Source of the DNA: Notospermus geniculatus
Lineage: Eukaryota > Nemertea > Pilidiophora > Heteronemertea > Lineidae
DNA length: 64,000 bases
Direction of reading: 5' to 3'
NCBI GenBank assembly: GCA_002633025.1
Contig: NMRB01000072.1
Span: forward strand, 577,059 to 641,058
The notes under the pieces are model-generated. The model made no database searches and was not told where the DNA came from. It saw only the letters and a list, made by a program, of their open reading frames with translations. Positions 24,509 through 36,572 of this stretch are shown piece by piece (the first letter of the stretch is position 1; every line of letters begins with the position of its first letter). The position numbers and the translations under genes were made by a program.

Positions 24509-25229
24509 AGGTGCGTTCACACTGAAATCGATTTGAAGCCGATTTCCGCAAAACGTTCTACGGAAAACGGCGCGAGTGTGACCCACCCATTTTCACACCG
24601 TTTTCAAATCGATTCAGAGACGCGCCACACTCAATTCGCATTAAAAATGTGCCATCTGTGAGCTCCCGTCTCAACCAAGGCAGGGCGGATCAAGATCATG
24701 TACGAAAGGAGGAAAGGATGAGATGTGCTTCAAGGCTTTCAATTAGGTTCTACACTGTTCTGCAGTCCTGTTGTAACCACCACGTGTTTGCAGCAATTCT
24801 TAGATCGGGATGTTGCGCCGTCTATGTTGGCCAACTGTTCATAAATCTGCTCGTCTCGCCAGATGGAAAGTAATGCAAGCCTCTCTTGCCCGTTGCCAGC
24901 CGTGATCCAAACGGAGGAAAACCCGAAAAAATTGATGATATAGGGCCACCGCCCAGTGATTTTTATCAGTGAAAACAGACCGCCAAACCGTAAGCACAGC
25001 AGAAGATGGCCACTGCGCCTGCGTAAAACGCATTCAGGGCGTCACACACAAATCGATACCGTTTTAACTGAACCGGTTTGGCTTAAATCGATGTGAAAAC
25101 GCATCAGTGCACCGTTTTCGTTAAAACGGTGTCAAATCGATTTAAAGGGTCTCTAGTGTGGCACCTTAAAACGATTTAACCTTTTAAATCGGTTTGAAAC
25201 CGTTGTAAAAGCCTAGTGTGAACGCACCT
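24509..25229. mobile_element. MITE-like insertion (~720 bp), apparently polymorphic
   Basis: Ends are AGGTGCGTTCACACT and AGTGTGAACGCACCT, perfect inverted repeats. The other copy of this locus (26908-26935) reads GTGCTTTATATGC where this one reads GTGCTTTA then the element, so it is an empty site. TA is the probable target duplication; the right flank is lost in the N gap. Internal AAATCGATTT and CGGTTT motifs recur near both ends. No ORF. Confidence 0.8.
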
Positions 25230-25230
25230 T

Positions 25231-26121
25231 NNNNNNNNNNNNNNNNNNNNNNNNNNNNNNNNNNNNNNNNNNNNNNNNNNNNNNNNNNNNNNNNNNNNNN
25301 NNNNNNNNNNNNNNNNNNNNNNNNNNNNNNNNNNNNNNNNNNNNNNNNNNNNNNNNNNNNNNNNNNNNNNNNNNNNNNNNNNNNNNNNNNNNNNNNNNNN
25401 NNNNNNNNNNNNNNNNNNNNNNNNNNNNNNNNNNNNNNNNNNNNNNNNNNNNNNNNNNNNNNNNNNNNNNNNNNNNNNNNNNNNNNNNNNNNNNNNNNNN
25501 NNNNNNNNNNNNNNNNNNNNNNNNNNNNNNNNNNNNNNNNNNNNNNNNNNNNNNNNNNNNNNNNNNNNNNNNNNNNNNNNNNNNNNNNNNNNNNNNNNNN
25601 NNNNNNNNNNNNNNNNNNNNNNNNNNNNNNNNNNNNNNNNNNNNNNNNNNNNNNNNNNNNNNNNNNNNNNNNNNNNNNNNNNNNNNNNNNNNNNNNNNNN
25701 NNNNNNNNNNNNNNNNNNNNNNNNNNNNNNNNNNNNNNNNNNNNNNNNNNNNNNNNNNNNNNNNNNNNNNNNNNNNNNNNNNNNNNNNNNNNNNNNNNNN
25801 NNNNNNNNNNNNNNNNNNNNNNNNNNNNNNNNNNNNNNNNNNNNNNNNNNNNNNNNNNNNNNNNNNNNNNNNNNNNNNNNNNNNNNNNNNNNNNNNNNNN
25901 NNNNNNNNNNNNNNNNNNNNNNNNNNNNNNNNNNNNNNNNNNNNNNNNNNNNNNNNNNNNNNNNNNNNNNNNNNNNNNNNNNNNNNNNNNNNNNNNNNNN
26001 NNNNNNNNNNNNNNNNNNNNNNNNNNNNNNNNNNNNNNNNNNNNNNNNNNNNNNNNNNNNNNNNNNNNNNNNNNNNNNNNNNNNNNNNNNNNNNNNNNNN
26101 NNNNNNNNNNNNNNNNNNNNN
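25231..26121. other. assembly gap (891 N)
   Basis: A run of Ns that begins exactly after the right end of the MITE-like insertion and ends inside the duplicate copy of the RAD51AP-like 3' region. Confidence 1.
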
Positions 26122-26274
26122 CATGATGAAACAGTACAACGATCTTCGTACAGATGGCAGCACTTGCAAACTCGGTATGACCACAACACAATGGTCCTTG
26201 TCACTGGTGAAAGGCAACGACATACTTGCACCTGCAAGCCAGTAGGTATGAGTTATTACGCTTTCTCATTTTAG

Positions 26275-26405
26275 GTGATCATAAAGAAGGTGATGCAGAA
26301 ACAACTCCAGCTCTCCTTCCGCTTCAAAGAGTCAGAGTACCTTTGAGACTTGGACTATCAAGAAGACAATCTGTCCGTCCATTACATCCAAATCTTAAGC
26401 GATGA
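26275..26405 (+). pseudogene. duplicate of the RAD51AP-like last exon (probable haplotype copy)
   Basis: After the same TTTTAG acceptor, the exon encodes the same 42 residues as 23823-23953, including LRLGLSRRQSVRPLHPN, and ends in TGA. The differences I see (for example CTTCCGCTTC for CTTCCCCTTC) are minor. No upstream exons accompany it because of the gap, so it is not an independent gene here. Confidence 0.75.
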
Positions 26406-26897
26406 AAACACATTTAGATCACATACTTCTGCAGAGTTTATTTGTGTTGATCTAGTCATAAACCTTGTATAATGAAATCACTTTCAAACTCTTGATCGAT
26501 ACTGATGGATCCTTCTCTATCAACATGAATGTTTTTGAGCTTTACAGTCCTCGGCACAGCTTCGTAACGAAGTTTTTCCATGTCCAGACAGATGGTCGGT
26601 ATACAGGACTCGGTAGTGGACCCAGGACGTGGGCTAGGTGAGCAGACAATCCATCACCAGCAACCAGCACAGAACTTGTGTGTTGAATCATTTTCGTCAT
26701 GTACAATTCTGCACAAAACCATTCGTTAGATGTTAATGTTTGTTATAATAATCATTCTTTACGTGTTGTTAAATAAATGATTGAAACATTACTTTGCGTT
26801 AGGTATCATTATACCTCAAAACTTGCTCGGATCGGACAATTCAAGATCTTCATGTGAACTACAACTCAACCAGACGGAAAACAAACCGAGTTCGCCG

Positions 26898-27062
26898 CAA
26901 AAAATTGACAATTTAAGTGCTTTATATGCATTTTCCTGGCATCTGACAGCAAAATACTCGAATTTTTTATGTGATTGAATTTTTCTTGCTAAAAAAATCA
27001 TTGCTCTGTCAAAAATAGGGGGGGGGGGGACGTCCCTTCCGCCCCCCTCTGGATCCGTGCCT
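26898..27062. mobile_element. 3' part of a G-rich GGATCC-ended repeat family
   Basis: Sequence from GACAATTTAAGTGC to GGATCCGTGCCTG closely matches 39508-39663, including CATTTTCCTGGCATCTGA and a long G run. It is a truncated copy of the same family as the element at 39402-39660. Confidence 0.7.
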
Positions 27063-28762
27063 GCGTTTTATATGTTCATAGATACCGTACTCATAACCAC
27101 AATCAACAGTATATGAAGATTTTTTCTTTATTTTTGTGAAAATTTACAATATTTTATAAATAGACACCACAATCAGACAAGTACAACCTGATGACTGTGC
27201 ATCACTGTCACAAGACACAAGAATAATGTACAAGTACAACCTGCATGTGAAAATCTGTCAGTCTTACCATTTAATCTAGTTCTGAAATATAAGGTTAAGA
27301 AACATTTGCGCAGTTACTCCATGCTAAAGAGATGGATCTCAGTTAAAAGAACTTGGGAAAAATTGGAGCAGTGCAGGCGATTGCTGAACTACATTGTGCA
27401 TGGAAAATCAATCTCAGTCGAACTAGGCATTAATCTGTCGCCTCATTTCTTCTTATAATATTAGGCCTACGCAATAGGGGCCTACTTTTATGTTATCTCC
27501 GTCAGGGCGATCAAGGAACATCCTGTTCAAAAACCCCATCACGGATGCTCTGAACACTTGAGAGATTAATAGTTACCGCGGTATTACTGCAAGCGTGATA
27601 GCCTCTTTGAAAGAGTGTTATCCTGTTCACTTAGCAAGGGCAGGTCCAAGGTTCGAATGCAGCCTGGGCCAAACGGGACTAATCACGTCCAGCTGTACCT
27701 GTACATTTACCTGTACCTATACCGGTACCTGGTACCTTTGAGTGTAAGGGCAAGTAAAGAACCCCATCCAGCGGAGAGACATGCGTAACTTGAGATGACT
27801 CTTCCATAATCAGGGCCAATAATGCTTTGGCTTCGGTCCTGATGGAAACAAATCTTAACTGCAAGTGGTACACCTCAAACATCTATCTGTCTCAGTGTCA
27901 AGGGGCTGCTTAATTTCTGATTCTTGGGATCGGCGGCTGATGAAATCTCGCCCTTTCTGCCATTCAAGTACAATTCTTACATTGCGGTATATTTCATTAA
28001 AGACTACATCTGGAGGGGTCAGAAGAAAAAGAAAACACCAGTGGAACAGCCCAGATTAATTTGAAGAAATCTCACATACCGACACGTCTTCACGAAGACT
28101 GAAAGCCAGTAACGCAATAATCGACCTAGTGTAACATGCACGCTTATATAAACAGTGGAGAATTACTTACAATAGAAGTTCTAACAAGTGTATGGTGCTC
28201 TAACTCCCAAACTTGAAAAAGTGCAACGTCACTTGATTTTTTCCTAAAAATGTCACCAAATACAAGGCTTAAAAGTACCGGTAGGCCTAGTTATTCTTAA
28301 CTGTTTGGGAGCGGGGCAACTTTTAGAATGCAAAAATCATGATGATCCAGCTCAAGCCTTGTAAATGGTATTTACCAATTGTATTCCCGACCCAATAAAA
28401 TCACTAAATCAGTAGAGTCTAACCAACAATATTTTTAAAAAAAGTACAGGCACTCAAAGGTATCACCAGCATCAGAACAAACTGGTAATGACTTACTCAT
28501 GTTTCCCGCCACAACATTGGAAGTTTTGGATTACAGGAGTGTTGAATAACGCTCTCGATATTTATGTGTTTCTGTAGGTGAAGTTTGAAAAAGCTCTCGT
28601 TGGCATCAATGGTGAATTCATTTTGCAAATACAGATTCATATTTAGCGGTATACTCATTTCAACAACTACATATATGTATAATTCGTTTCGCCCTTCGTT
28701 CAATGATCATCCATTTTTGAGTTGAGGAATTGAGGCTTATTTAGAGTCCTTAAGCCCCATCT

Positions 28763-29010
28763 AAAAAAATAAAATAAAAAAAGGTAAAAATAAGAAAATA
28801 GAAATAAAAAAATAAAATGAAAATAAGAATAAAAATAAAAAGATAAAATTAAAAAATGAAATAAACAATAAATAAAAAAATTAATCAACAATAAATAATA
28901 AATAACTAAAAAAAAAAAAATATATAAATAAAAAAATACAAAAAAATACCCCAAACCAACCCCTGCAAAAAACCAAAAAATATAAATGAAAATAAAAAAA
29001 TATAAAAGCC
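28763..29010 (+). repeat. A-rich AAATA low-complexity tract
   Basis: About 250 bp composed almost only of A and T in AAAT/AAATA permutations. The hydrophobic 'protein' readable on the minus strand is a by-product of this composition. Confidence 0.9.
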
Positions 29011-29451
29011 CCAAACAAAAACGCGGACTAGCATAATCACATGTAGTACCACTCATATTTTCCTTTTTATCCTCGGACACAATAAAACTATGACTAAATA
29101 ATGTGTGCTTATGATTATAGTAACTTCATCCTAGCCATACAAAATTGTTCTAGACGACTAACATTTAAAAATAACCTCAACAAAACATAACAAAACAACC
29201 ATGACTTTCATTTTATATGAACAGCAAATATTTTGATTTTTTTCTCAGAAAAAGTATAAATATTTTGGTCAGTACATATCGTTCTACAGATACACACACA
29301 TATATGTACATAAATCACAATGATAACCACCAGGGCTGCTAATGTGCTTACAAGTCGAATCATCACCTTCGATAATGCCACACTTATTAGACCAGAGATA
29401 ACGAAATAGTCCAACAAATTATGCCACCCAAAAAGTCAATCTAAAGGGTAT

Positions 29452-29668
29452 GGAGATACGATGGCGCAGTGGTTGAACGCCTGATTCGACACCGAGAGGT
29501 CATAGGGTTGAGTCGTCACTTCGTATTCTCAACTGATCTGAAAGATCAAGTGATGCGCTTTAGTGAGCTGCTACCAGACGGTTGCTGGAGACACTACATG
29601 TAGGAAGATGAAGCGCTTTGAGACTGTACTCACAATGGAAAGCGTTGTATAAAAGTTTCATCATTTGA
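29452..29668 (+). repeat. tRNA-derived SINE
   Basis: Box A-like TGGCGCAGTGG at 29462-29472 and a diverged box B (GGGTTGAGTCGTCAC) about 30 bp downstream form a tRNA-like head. The tail GAAGCGCTTTGAGA ... AAAGCGTTGTATAAAAG is the kind of 3' module seen in marine invertebrate SINEs. Confidence 0.65.
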
Positions 29669-29720
29669 GGATATGCTCGAAATACTCACCGCATTTCATG
29701 GACCATTTTACTGAATAGGC

Positions 29721-30027
29721 TAGAGAGCTCAAGAAATCAAATGATAAACGTTAACTTTACGACAATGTTATTTTTGTACCGAAAATGCAATATATAATCT
29801 TGGGAATTCGCAGTAGGAAAAATGACGTTGTCGTAAAGTTAACGTTTATCGTTTGATTTCTTAAACTCCCTATTAGGGAGGTTTCGAAATCAAACGATAA
29901 ACGTAAACGTTAACGACAACTTTATTTTTGTACCGAAAATCCAATGCAAAATCTGGTTAATGTGTAGTATGAAAAATAACGTTGTCGTAAAGTTTTGGTT
30001 TATCGTTTGATTTCGAAACCTCCCCAT
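29721..30027. repeat. two related foldback (hairpin) units in tandem
   Basis: Unit 1 (about 29721-29866) has arms GAAATCAAATGATAAACGTT and AACGTTTATCGTTTGATTTC. Unit 2 (about 29876-30027) has arms GGGAGGTTTCGAAATCAAAC and GTTTGATTTCGAAACCTCCC. Both loops share TTATTTTTGTACCGAAAAT, so the units are homologous. Confidence 0.75.
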
Positions 30028-31327
30028 AAACTCAAACCAAACGACGAACCCATGCTCACTTAAAGTACAAGTCATCCCGTCAATTTGTGATCAACGAACT
30101 TGTCACAACAGTCTGTTACACAACAATATTAATAGCTAACATTATATCCCGATACCGTCATCATTTCTGCCTCTCAACCCTGAATGGGTTGACTGACATA
30201 GACTCATCTGAGTAAAGCAAAGAAGATTCACTTTAATTTCAAAATTACTAGGCCTACATAAATACGTATATACAACGAACTAGATTGCCCGCCTCAGAAT
30301 GCAGCAGATTACAATATCATTATTATTATACAGAGAGAATAGCTACAGATAAAATGATTATGGAGTGTTCGTGTTTTTATTACTGGTACAATGTATCATG
30401 ATAGTTATGTAATCAAAATAAGTCATTAAAAGTACCGTACGGCGTATAATTTATAACTTAAAACTCCCTTTCTCCTGCATTGGCTTGCTTTTTATTTAAC
30501 TAGTGAACTTCATACTCACGGACACCAATAATTTCCAAATGATTCCAAAACAATATTAGATAATCAAACACGTAAAATAAAATCGGAAAGAACAAATTAC
30601 ATCCAGAGATATTAAATACCGGTAGTAATACATAAGCGACCTTTTGTGTTGCAACCAAGAGTTAACCGGAATTCTCAATATCATCTATCTCCGCCCAGTA
30701 TTATCTCGGTTGATTATACATGTAGTTGTAGTATAACGGAATGAATGCAAATTTATAAACGAATGTGTGATTCGCATAAAATCATTGATATCACGCCCAA
30801 ACATATTGAATGCCTCCAATATATAGTGCCCTACTTCTCCCTCAAGTGACTGAAAGTATATTTTAGAATACGGCTGAAGACTGATAGACAACACACATCA
30901 TATTTAGACATTTCAAACATAAATGCCCATTTAACTGACGAATCTGGGCAACTAGATTTGAATCCATAAGAGCTGAGGTAATGTATAATAACAAAATAGC
31001 GCCGTAAATACATATAAAACAAAATGTTTGAAGTATCATACAGCAGGCCTACTCGAGCAATAGGGTAGACGTTCGCGTCGGCGTTTCGGGGGCTTCGCGA
31101 TAACTCGCTATTGACTCGACTGATCGCCACCGCGGGGTAGGCCCTATGCGAGAGTGCTACAGGCCTACATTCATACCATCAAGAATTTTTGAATGGCAGC
31201 TCCACATGACATTGAAACTATAAACCAACAAAGAAAATGTCAAACTTACTGCACCCCCGGGTTGATACCCAGCGCCTGGCAATGTTACCCCAAAGGCGGC
31301 AAAATGGACCACGGTCCGGTTGAACCA

Positions 31328-31501
31328 AACTTAAGGACACCGCACACGAGCGACAAAATCTGGGCGACCGCCTACGAGACTGGTGGCGCGACTAGACATC
31401 AGCCAATCAGAAGCGCCAAATCTTGTCGCTTTGGCGGTCGGAAGCCAAGTCGGCCGACAAATCGGTCAAAATTGTCGCTCGTGTGCGGTGCCCTTTAAGT
31501 T
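31328..31501. mobile_element. 174-bp MITE
   Basis: Left end AACTTAAGGACACCGCACAC and right end GTGTGCGGTGCCCTTTAAGTT (one to two differences) extend inward through GAGCGACAA / TTGTCGCTC. No ORF. The termini suggest a non-autonomous DNA transposon. Confidence 0.75.
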
Positions 31502-33259
31502 CTTATCGTAAGACATGGAATTTTGGACAACCCCTAAAGACATGTCGTAACTGTAGGCCTATAGGCAAGAACGTTAGGGCAATGTCCTAAGACATCGATG
31601 TAGATGGTGCAACCCATTTTTGTTCTTAACTTTAAGACAGCACCTACGACCTTTGGTGCAACCGGGCCCAGGATTCATAGACTCTTCCACATCATAACAT
31701 AAATTTGGTGGTGAACAGAAACATGGGTACACTCTTCTCTGATTACTGTTGCTGGTCGCAAACATGAAAATTTACCACAAAAATACAAATGGTATTAATG
31801 ACAAGAAATGACTTCTGGTTGGTATTAATAATGATTATCAAATGAAATTCAGACCAACTTGTACACCATACGAAAACGGTTTTCGTGCAAATAATTTTGA
31901 TACATCAAGGTGCAGTTTTTTCACCGCTTCTTGCTTTTGTTAATCCATCACCAATGTCCTCAACAGACTGAAACTGAACAAGAACAAAATTCGAATATAT
32001 TCACCTACACTCATGCAATTTCACAACAAATAAAGGTAAATGTATCGCACCGTTGGCAGCGAGGTTCTTGGTCAAGAAAATGGTGGCGGGGAAACTATTG
32101 CTCACCTATAAAGCATTGAAATTCGCCATAAACAGGTTGAATCGAGACTGACAACCAAATGATATAAGTAATGAAGACCCGCTTCGTGGAATCCAATGGC
32201 CTGTGAATCTCTCAGATAAGCCAATTCATAGCATCTCCTAGGAGTATTGCTAAAAAACACAAAAGGAGCTGTCAGTCAGTTGACCAATAGGAGTCACTGA
32301 GGGTCCAATTTAATGCCCAGCGGACATTCGTGGTTGATTGAGCACCAATCAGGAGAATTTTCTGTTGTATTGGTCCGCTAGAACTTTGCTGCCGTCTTTT
32401 GGCGATAAGCGCGGCTGACTGCTCCTTTTCATGATTACAAAATAAAGACGACGAAAGAATTCAATTGCACACAAAATTTTGATTACATATGTCGATCGTC
32501 CCCAGGCATGATATATATATGGCTAAAATATAAAAAAAAACTTCTTCCGAGGTTGTGGTATAAGAGTGACAAGGAACAACTTGGCCGACATCACAAGCCT
32601 GAACCAAAAAATACACGTAAAAAATACTAAAACATGTGTCCAACATGTACATGTGTGTCACACATGTTGACTTTCCGAACTTGATATTCTAACATACATA
32701 CTGTATACATGTATGTAGCTATATTTTCTTACGAGAAATGCGAAGTCATGAAGTTGAATTATCATAAAGAAAACCAGGAATATACCAACCAATGACAGTA
32801 TTGTGTCTGTACTTCAGTCATGGGAAAAACATCTCTAAATGAGCATTCCATTTATGAGTTTTCATCACAAAATGAGTATCAGTCAGTCTTTGGGAAAAAA
32901 ACTGTATGTGAATTAGTACTACATAATATGTAGCGTGATAAATTTCTATGTATTAAGCAGATTTTATTAAATAACCTAGTATATTTGGAAGTCGAGAAAT
33001 AAACAAGGGCGGAATGTCTTCACCTGACCCGCTTTGTGATACAGTTTAAAGATATCATTTAGTTTGGTATCCTTCTCATTGGAGTTTTTGTGATTCTTTG
33101 ACCCTTATGTCGACAGCCTCTGGCATCCTGGCACCCTTTGGACATATTTCAGTGCTGGTAGATTATATTGCATATAATTTCTAACGGCTACTTTTCCTAG
33201 AAAAATAAAAGTAATTAGTTGATTGGATTGTACTAGGAATGTCGTTTGGGCACCAGTGA

Positions 33260-33730
33260 GGCAGTCATGGAAAGTGAGTATAGGCCTACATTGGTGTTGA
33301 ACTTTTATCATCAGATGAAAGTGTTGTGATCGTGAATTGTTGGTTTTTGTACGAATTTAATGGAACAAACTCACTAAAAGTGAGAAATTATGGAAAGTGA
33401 GTATTAGTGTTTAACCTGACATAATGGAAAGTGAGTATTAGTGTTTAACGTGACATGATGGAAAGTGAGTACCGGTATTAGTGTTTAACCTGACATGATG
33501 GAAAGTGAGTACCGGTATTAGTGTTAAACCGGACACAAAATCAAATTGCTCATTGTGAAGTGTTCGTTCTTACATGAATTTGGTCCGCGAGCTGAGGTGA
33601 GAAAGTCATGGAAAGTGAGTATTAATATCAAACCTTTACACCGATCAGATCAGACTGTGTTGGTTTGTGAACTTGGTTCGAACTCAGAGGAGAAAGTAGT
33701 GGAAAGTGAGTATTAGTGTTGAACCTGGAT
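33260..33730 (+). repeat. degenerate tandem/interspersed repeat with GGAAAGTGAGTA core
   Basis: The phrase ATGGAAAGTGAGTATTAGTG (or TGGAAAGTGAGTACCGG) recurs near 33268, 33391, 33424, 33458, 33498, 33610 and 33700. Spacing is 33-40 bp in the middle and longer at the flanks, followed by TTTAACCTGACA. Confidence 0.8.
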
Positions 33731-36092
33731 AAAATATTGATTTAGACCCAAAACGATGGAAGTTGCGATGAATTAAGTTCAACAGTGAGGAAATATCATA
33801 AAAGTAGGACGAATAATTTGTACTAAAAAACGTCAGGGGTGGGCCTATGTCACCGAAGCAGAAAATAATCCAACCTCAGCTTATGGGAAATCAAATAGAT
33901 GGTTATATATTCTGCAATAAATGTTTTCTTCGTCACACTGTGCTGTAACAACGGTTCCTCATGTCTCTTCCCCTACGTCAGAATGTGTGAAGTCTTCAGC
34001 GCTCTTTCATATTTTCCATTTGCCTGAGGACACGAAGGATGTTAATGATAGACGGTTTCGCAGCTTAGGAAGCAATAGATGCCATTGTAGCAATGCTTAT
34101 CACGTTAATGCGCACTGCAAATTAAAATGCATCAAAGTTGGTCATACAGTAATGATTTAGTTAATAAGGTTTCTTATACATGTAGCACGAGCCAGCAGCT
34201 TACCATCTTCCAACATGGTAACTGGACAATTACTTAAGTGGCGTTTATATAATTTTAAGTCTACCATCTATAATAATGCTCGACAAGTTAGACCTAGTTC
34301 TGAGGTACATCGTACAAGAACTATTGTACAAGAGGTTTATACATTTGCATGCTGGGTTTGAACACTGAAAATGCACAGTAACAACATATGTATATGCACA
34401 TCAAAAATTATAAAAAAATGTCTCTAGAATTTGTACACGATTTGCGAATGTTGCCGGCTCTCTGTCCAAATTGATTATTGTAGTGCATCAGTGTTTTTCC
34501 ACAGGCTCCGTTAATACTCAACAACTTTTAACGCACATTTCATTAAACATGCGAAACGGCATCATTTTTTAGTTGCAATCTTCCTGGTATCTTCATTTTT
34601 TCATGAAAGTTTGACATAACCGATTCTACTTGTATTTGCTTCGTCACGATGTCCTTCGTAGCTTTACACAACGCGATGCATCGCATTTTTCAACATGGCC
34701 TCACGTGGGCTCTAGCTAGAGCTCCGACTTAGTGCAAGAGAACTTGTTCAAATCGCTTTGGATGGCATAAAAAGCCGTGATGCCTTTGTGATAAAAACTT
34801 GATGAAATTTAGCGAAAATTTGTGGGAATTTACTGAGTATTGACGGAGCCAGAGGTGAAAAAATCCTGACGCACTAAAGAACCGAAGAATGTAATATCAG
34901 TTGACCTTTGTGAGTATAATTATAAATGTGAGTATAGTGTCAGTTCACTTTTTATGCCAGAAAATGGCAGGAGAGCCAACAACGTTCCACGACTGGATTA
35001 TACATGTATGACCAGTGCAAAATGAAAAGTAGTGCCAAGAAAAACTTGTACCCCAGTGGTCTCTGCAAATTTATGGCGGGAAGAAACAGCGTCCTATACA
35101 TCTTATCAAAACTGTCTACACATTCATCATGCGTCGTCATCGGTGCGATATTCACTGCTGCTGCTGCTGTGTTCCATGTGAACGAATGGGAAACAGTAAA
35201 AACAGCGTTCATACAGGCGGATTACTTTCAGTAATGTTCGACATGTCGAGTGGTGTTGAATCTCTCTAACTTGGTTCTTGATGTCCGTCACATCGTTCTA
35301 AAATCTAAAACCAGTGGAATCTAAGACTGGGTTATGAATCTGGGGAACTCAGTACATAGATAGAAAGGCTGTATGATTTGGAATTCAAATTGAATAGAAC
35401 TGGAGTCACCAAGTAGCGAACTCATTGTTCTGAACGGAGTTGAACATTTCCAGTTCCATAAATATTTTAGTTCACTTCCCGTGCAGCAACATCAATGAAT
35501 ATTACCAACTACAGAACTCTTTAGTAATAAACACATCATCTGAACTATACTTACACAACTTACAAAATTTGTCAACTATTGTATGTACAGTTGTAACTGT
35601 TCTGGTGCTCTGGGTTCACACTACAAGTAACCATTAGCGGCAATTAAATACCAGGGGAGCACTCAGAACACTTTGATTGCTACAGCACGTGGATCATTCC
35701 AAATACTTTCCTTTTGCGGATACACCTAAAGACAGAGAGTAATACAGGAGTTTCAAGAGGATTTTGCATTGTCCCTGTCAAAATACGACAATCGGAGGAT
35801 GTAGAAAAGCATACTACTTAACCCAATGGCAGTAACATCTCTCTGGCGTTGAAAACACACAGCAGTACAGGTTTCATACTAGACGAAAAATATCAGTAAA
35901 TGTATATCCGACACTTAATGTTTTGATTAAGTAATTAAATAGTTGCCGATGCAAATAAGGCGTTTGTGCAAATTCAGTGGATCTGACACTTGACCAAGTG
36001 GAATCTTCACTCGCACTAAAAGAAACTAGCTTGTGCATAAATTTCTCCTCTCTCGGTTGGCGTATACTCTGCTTGATAAAGTGAGTGCTCGA

Positions 36093-36200
36093 GGGCCATA
36101 TTCATAAAACTACTTAAGTCTAAGTGTGATGCGTATCTTTCGTGGTGAACAAAGGATAATTGCCACACCCAGACCCAAGTTGTTTTATGAATATGGGCCC
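36093..36200. mobile_element. foldback MITE, GGGCCATATTCATAAAAC family
   Basis: The left end GGGCCATATTCATAAAAC and right end GTTTTATGAATATGGGCCC are inverted. Close relatives in this window are 36319-36572 (interrupted) and 42549-42660. Confidence 0.75.
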
Positions 36201-36318
36201 AGATCCCTGGACCGATATACATACAACCTTGCTACGCTTTGTCCACTTTGTAGGCCTACAGGCCAATGTACACAACTAGCAACTAACTTAGTTAGCACGG
36301 TTTTATGAAATAGGCCCA

Positions 36319-36572
36319 AGGCCCATATTCATAAAACTACTTACCGGTAAGTCTAGGGCCCGTATTTTGCTCCTCAATGTAAATGAGTTTCTCAAGGCTA
36401 TTTATTCTCAACAGGAGAAAAATAGCCTTGAGGAACTCCTTTACGTTGAGGAGCATTCTAAAATACGGGCCTAAGTCTGACACTTATCCTTTGTTCAACA
36501 CAAAAGATAAGTATCACACTTTGGCCCATAACAACAGCGTTGAGGAACTACTCTACTTTATGAATCATGGAC
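36319..36572. mobile_element. second copy of the GGGCCATATTCATAAAAC family, interrupted
   Basis: GGCCCATATTCATAAAACTAC at the left continues, after the inserted element 36355-36472, with GACACTTATCCTTTGTTCAAC and a diverged end CTACTTTATGAATCATGG. Confidence 0.6.
36355..36472. mobile_element. 118-bp hairpin element nested in another MITE
   Basis: Ends AGGGCCCGTATTTT and AAAATACGGGCCT are inverted, with arms extending through CTCCTCAA ... TTGAGGAG and CTCAAGGCTATTT / AAATAGCCTTGAG. It is flanked by the direct repeat AAGTCT (36349-36354 and 36473-36478), a likely 6-bp target duplication. Confidence 0.75.

Larger units (their letters stand above)
26122..27062 (+). repeat. second copy of the RAD51AP-like 3' exon and 3' UTR
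   Basis: From CATGATGAAACAGTACAACG onward this matches 23671-24507 with scattered substitutions and small indels. It lacks the MITE-like insertion and the 30-bp palindrome. It is best read as the other haplotype placed in tandem by the assembly; a true tandem duplication is the alternative. Confidence 0.8.

Noticed and set aside
25176-26237. Long open frames across 25176-26237 in several frames
   Set aside because: They consist almost wholly of unknown residues over the 891-N gap and only reflect the absence of stops in Ns.
28700-29080. Hydrophobic 126-residue minus-strand ORF resembling a membrane protein
   Set aside because: It is the translation of the A-rich low-complexity tract as Phe/Tyr/Leu/Ile codons.
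31193-31498. 101-residue plus-strand ORF
   Set aside because: Most of it lies in the 31328-31501 MITE.
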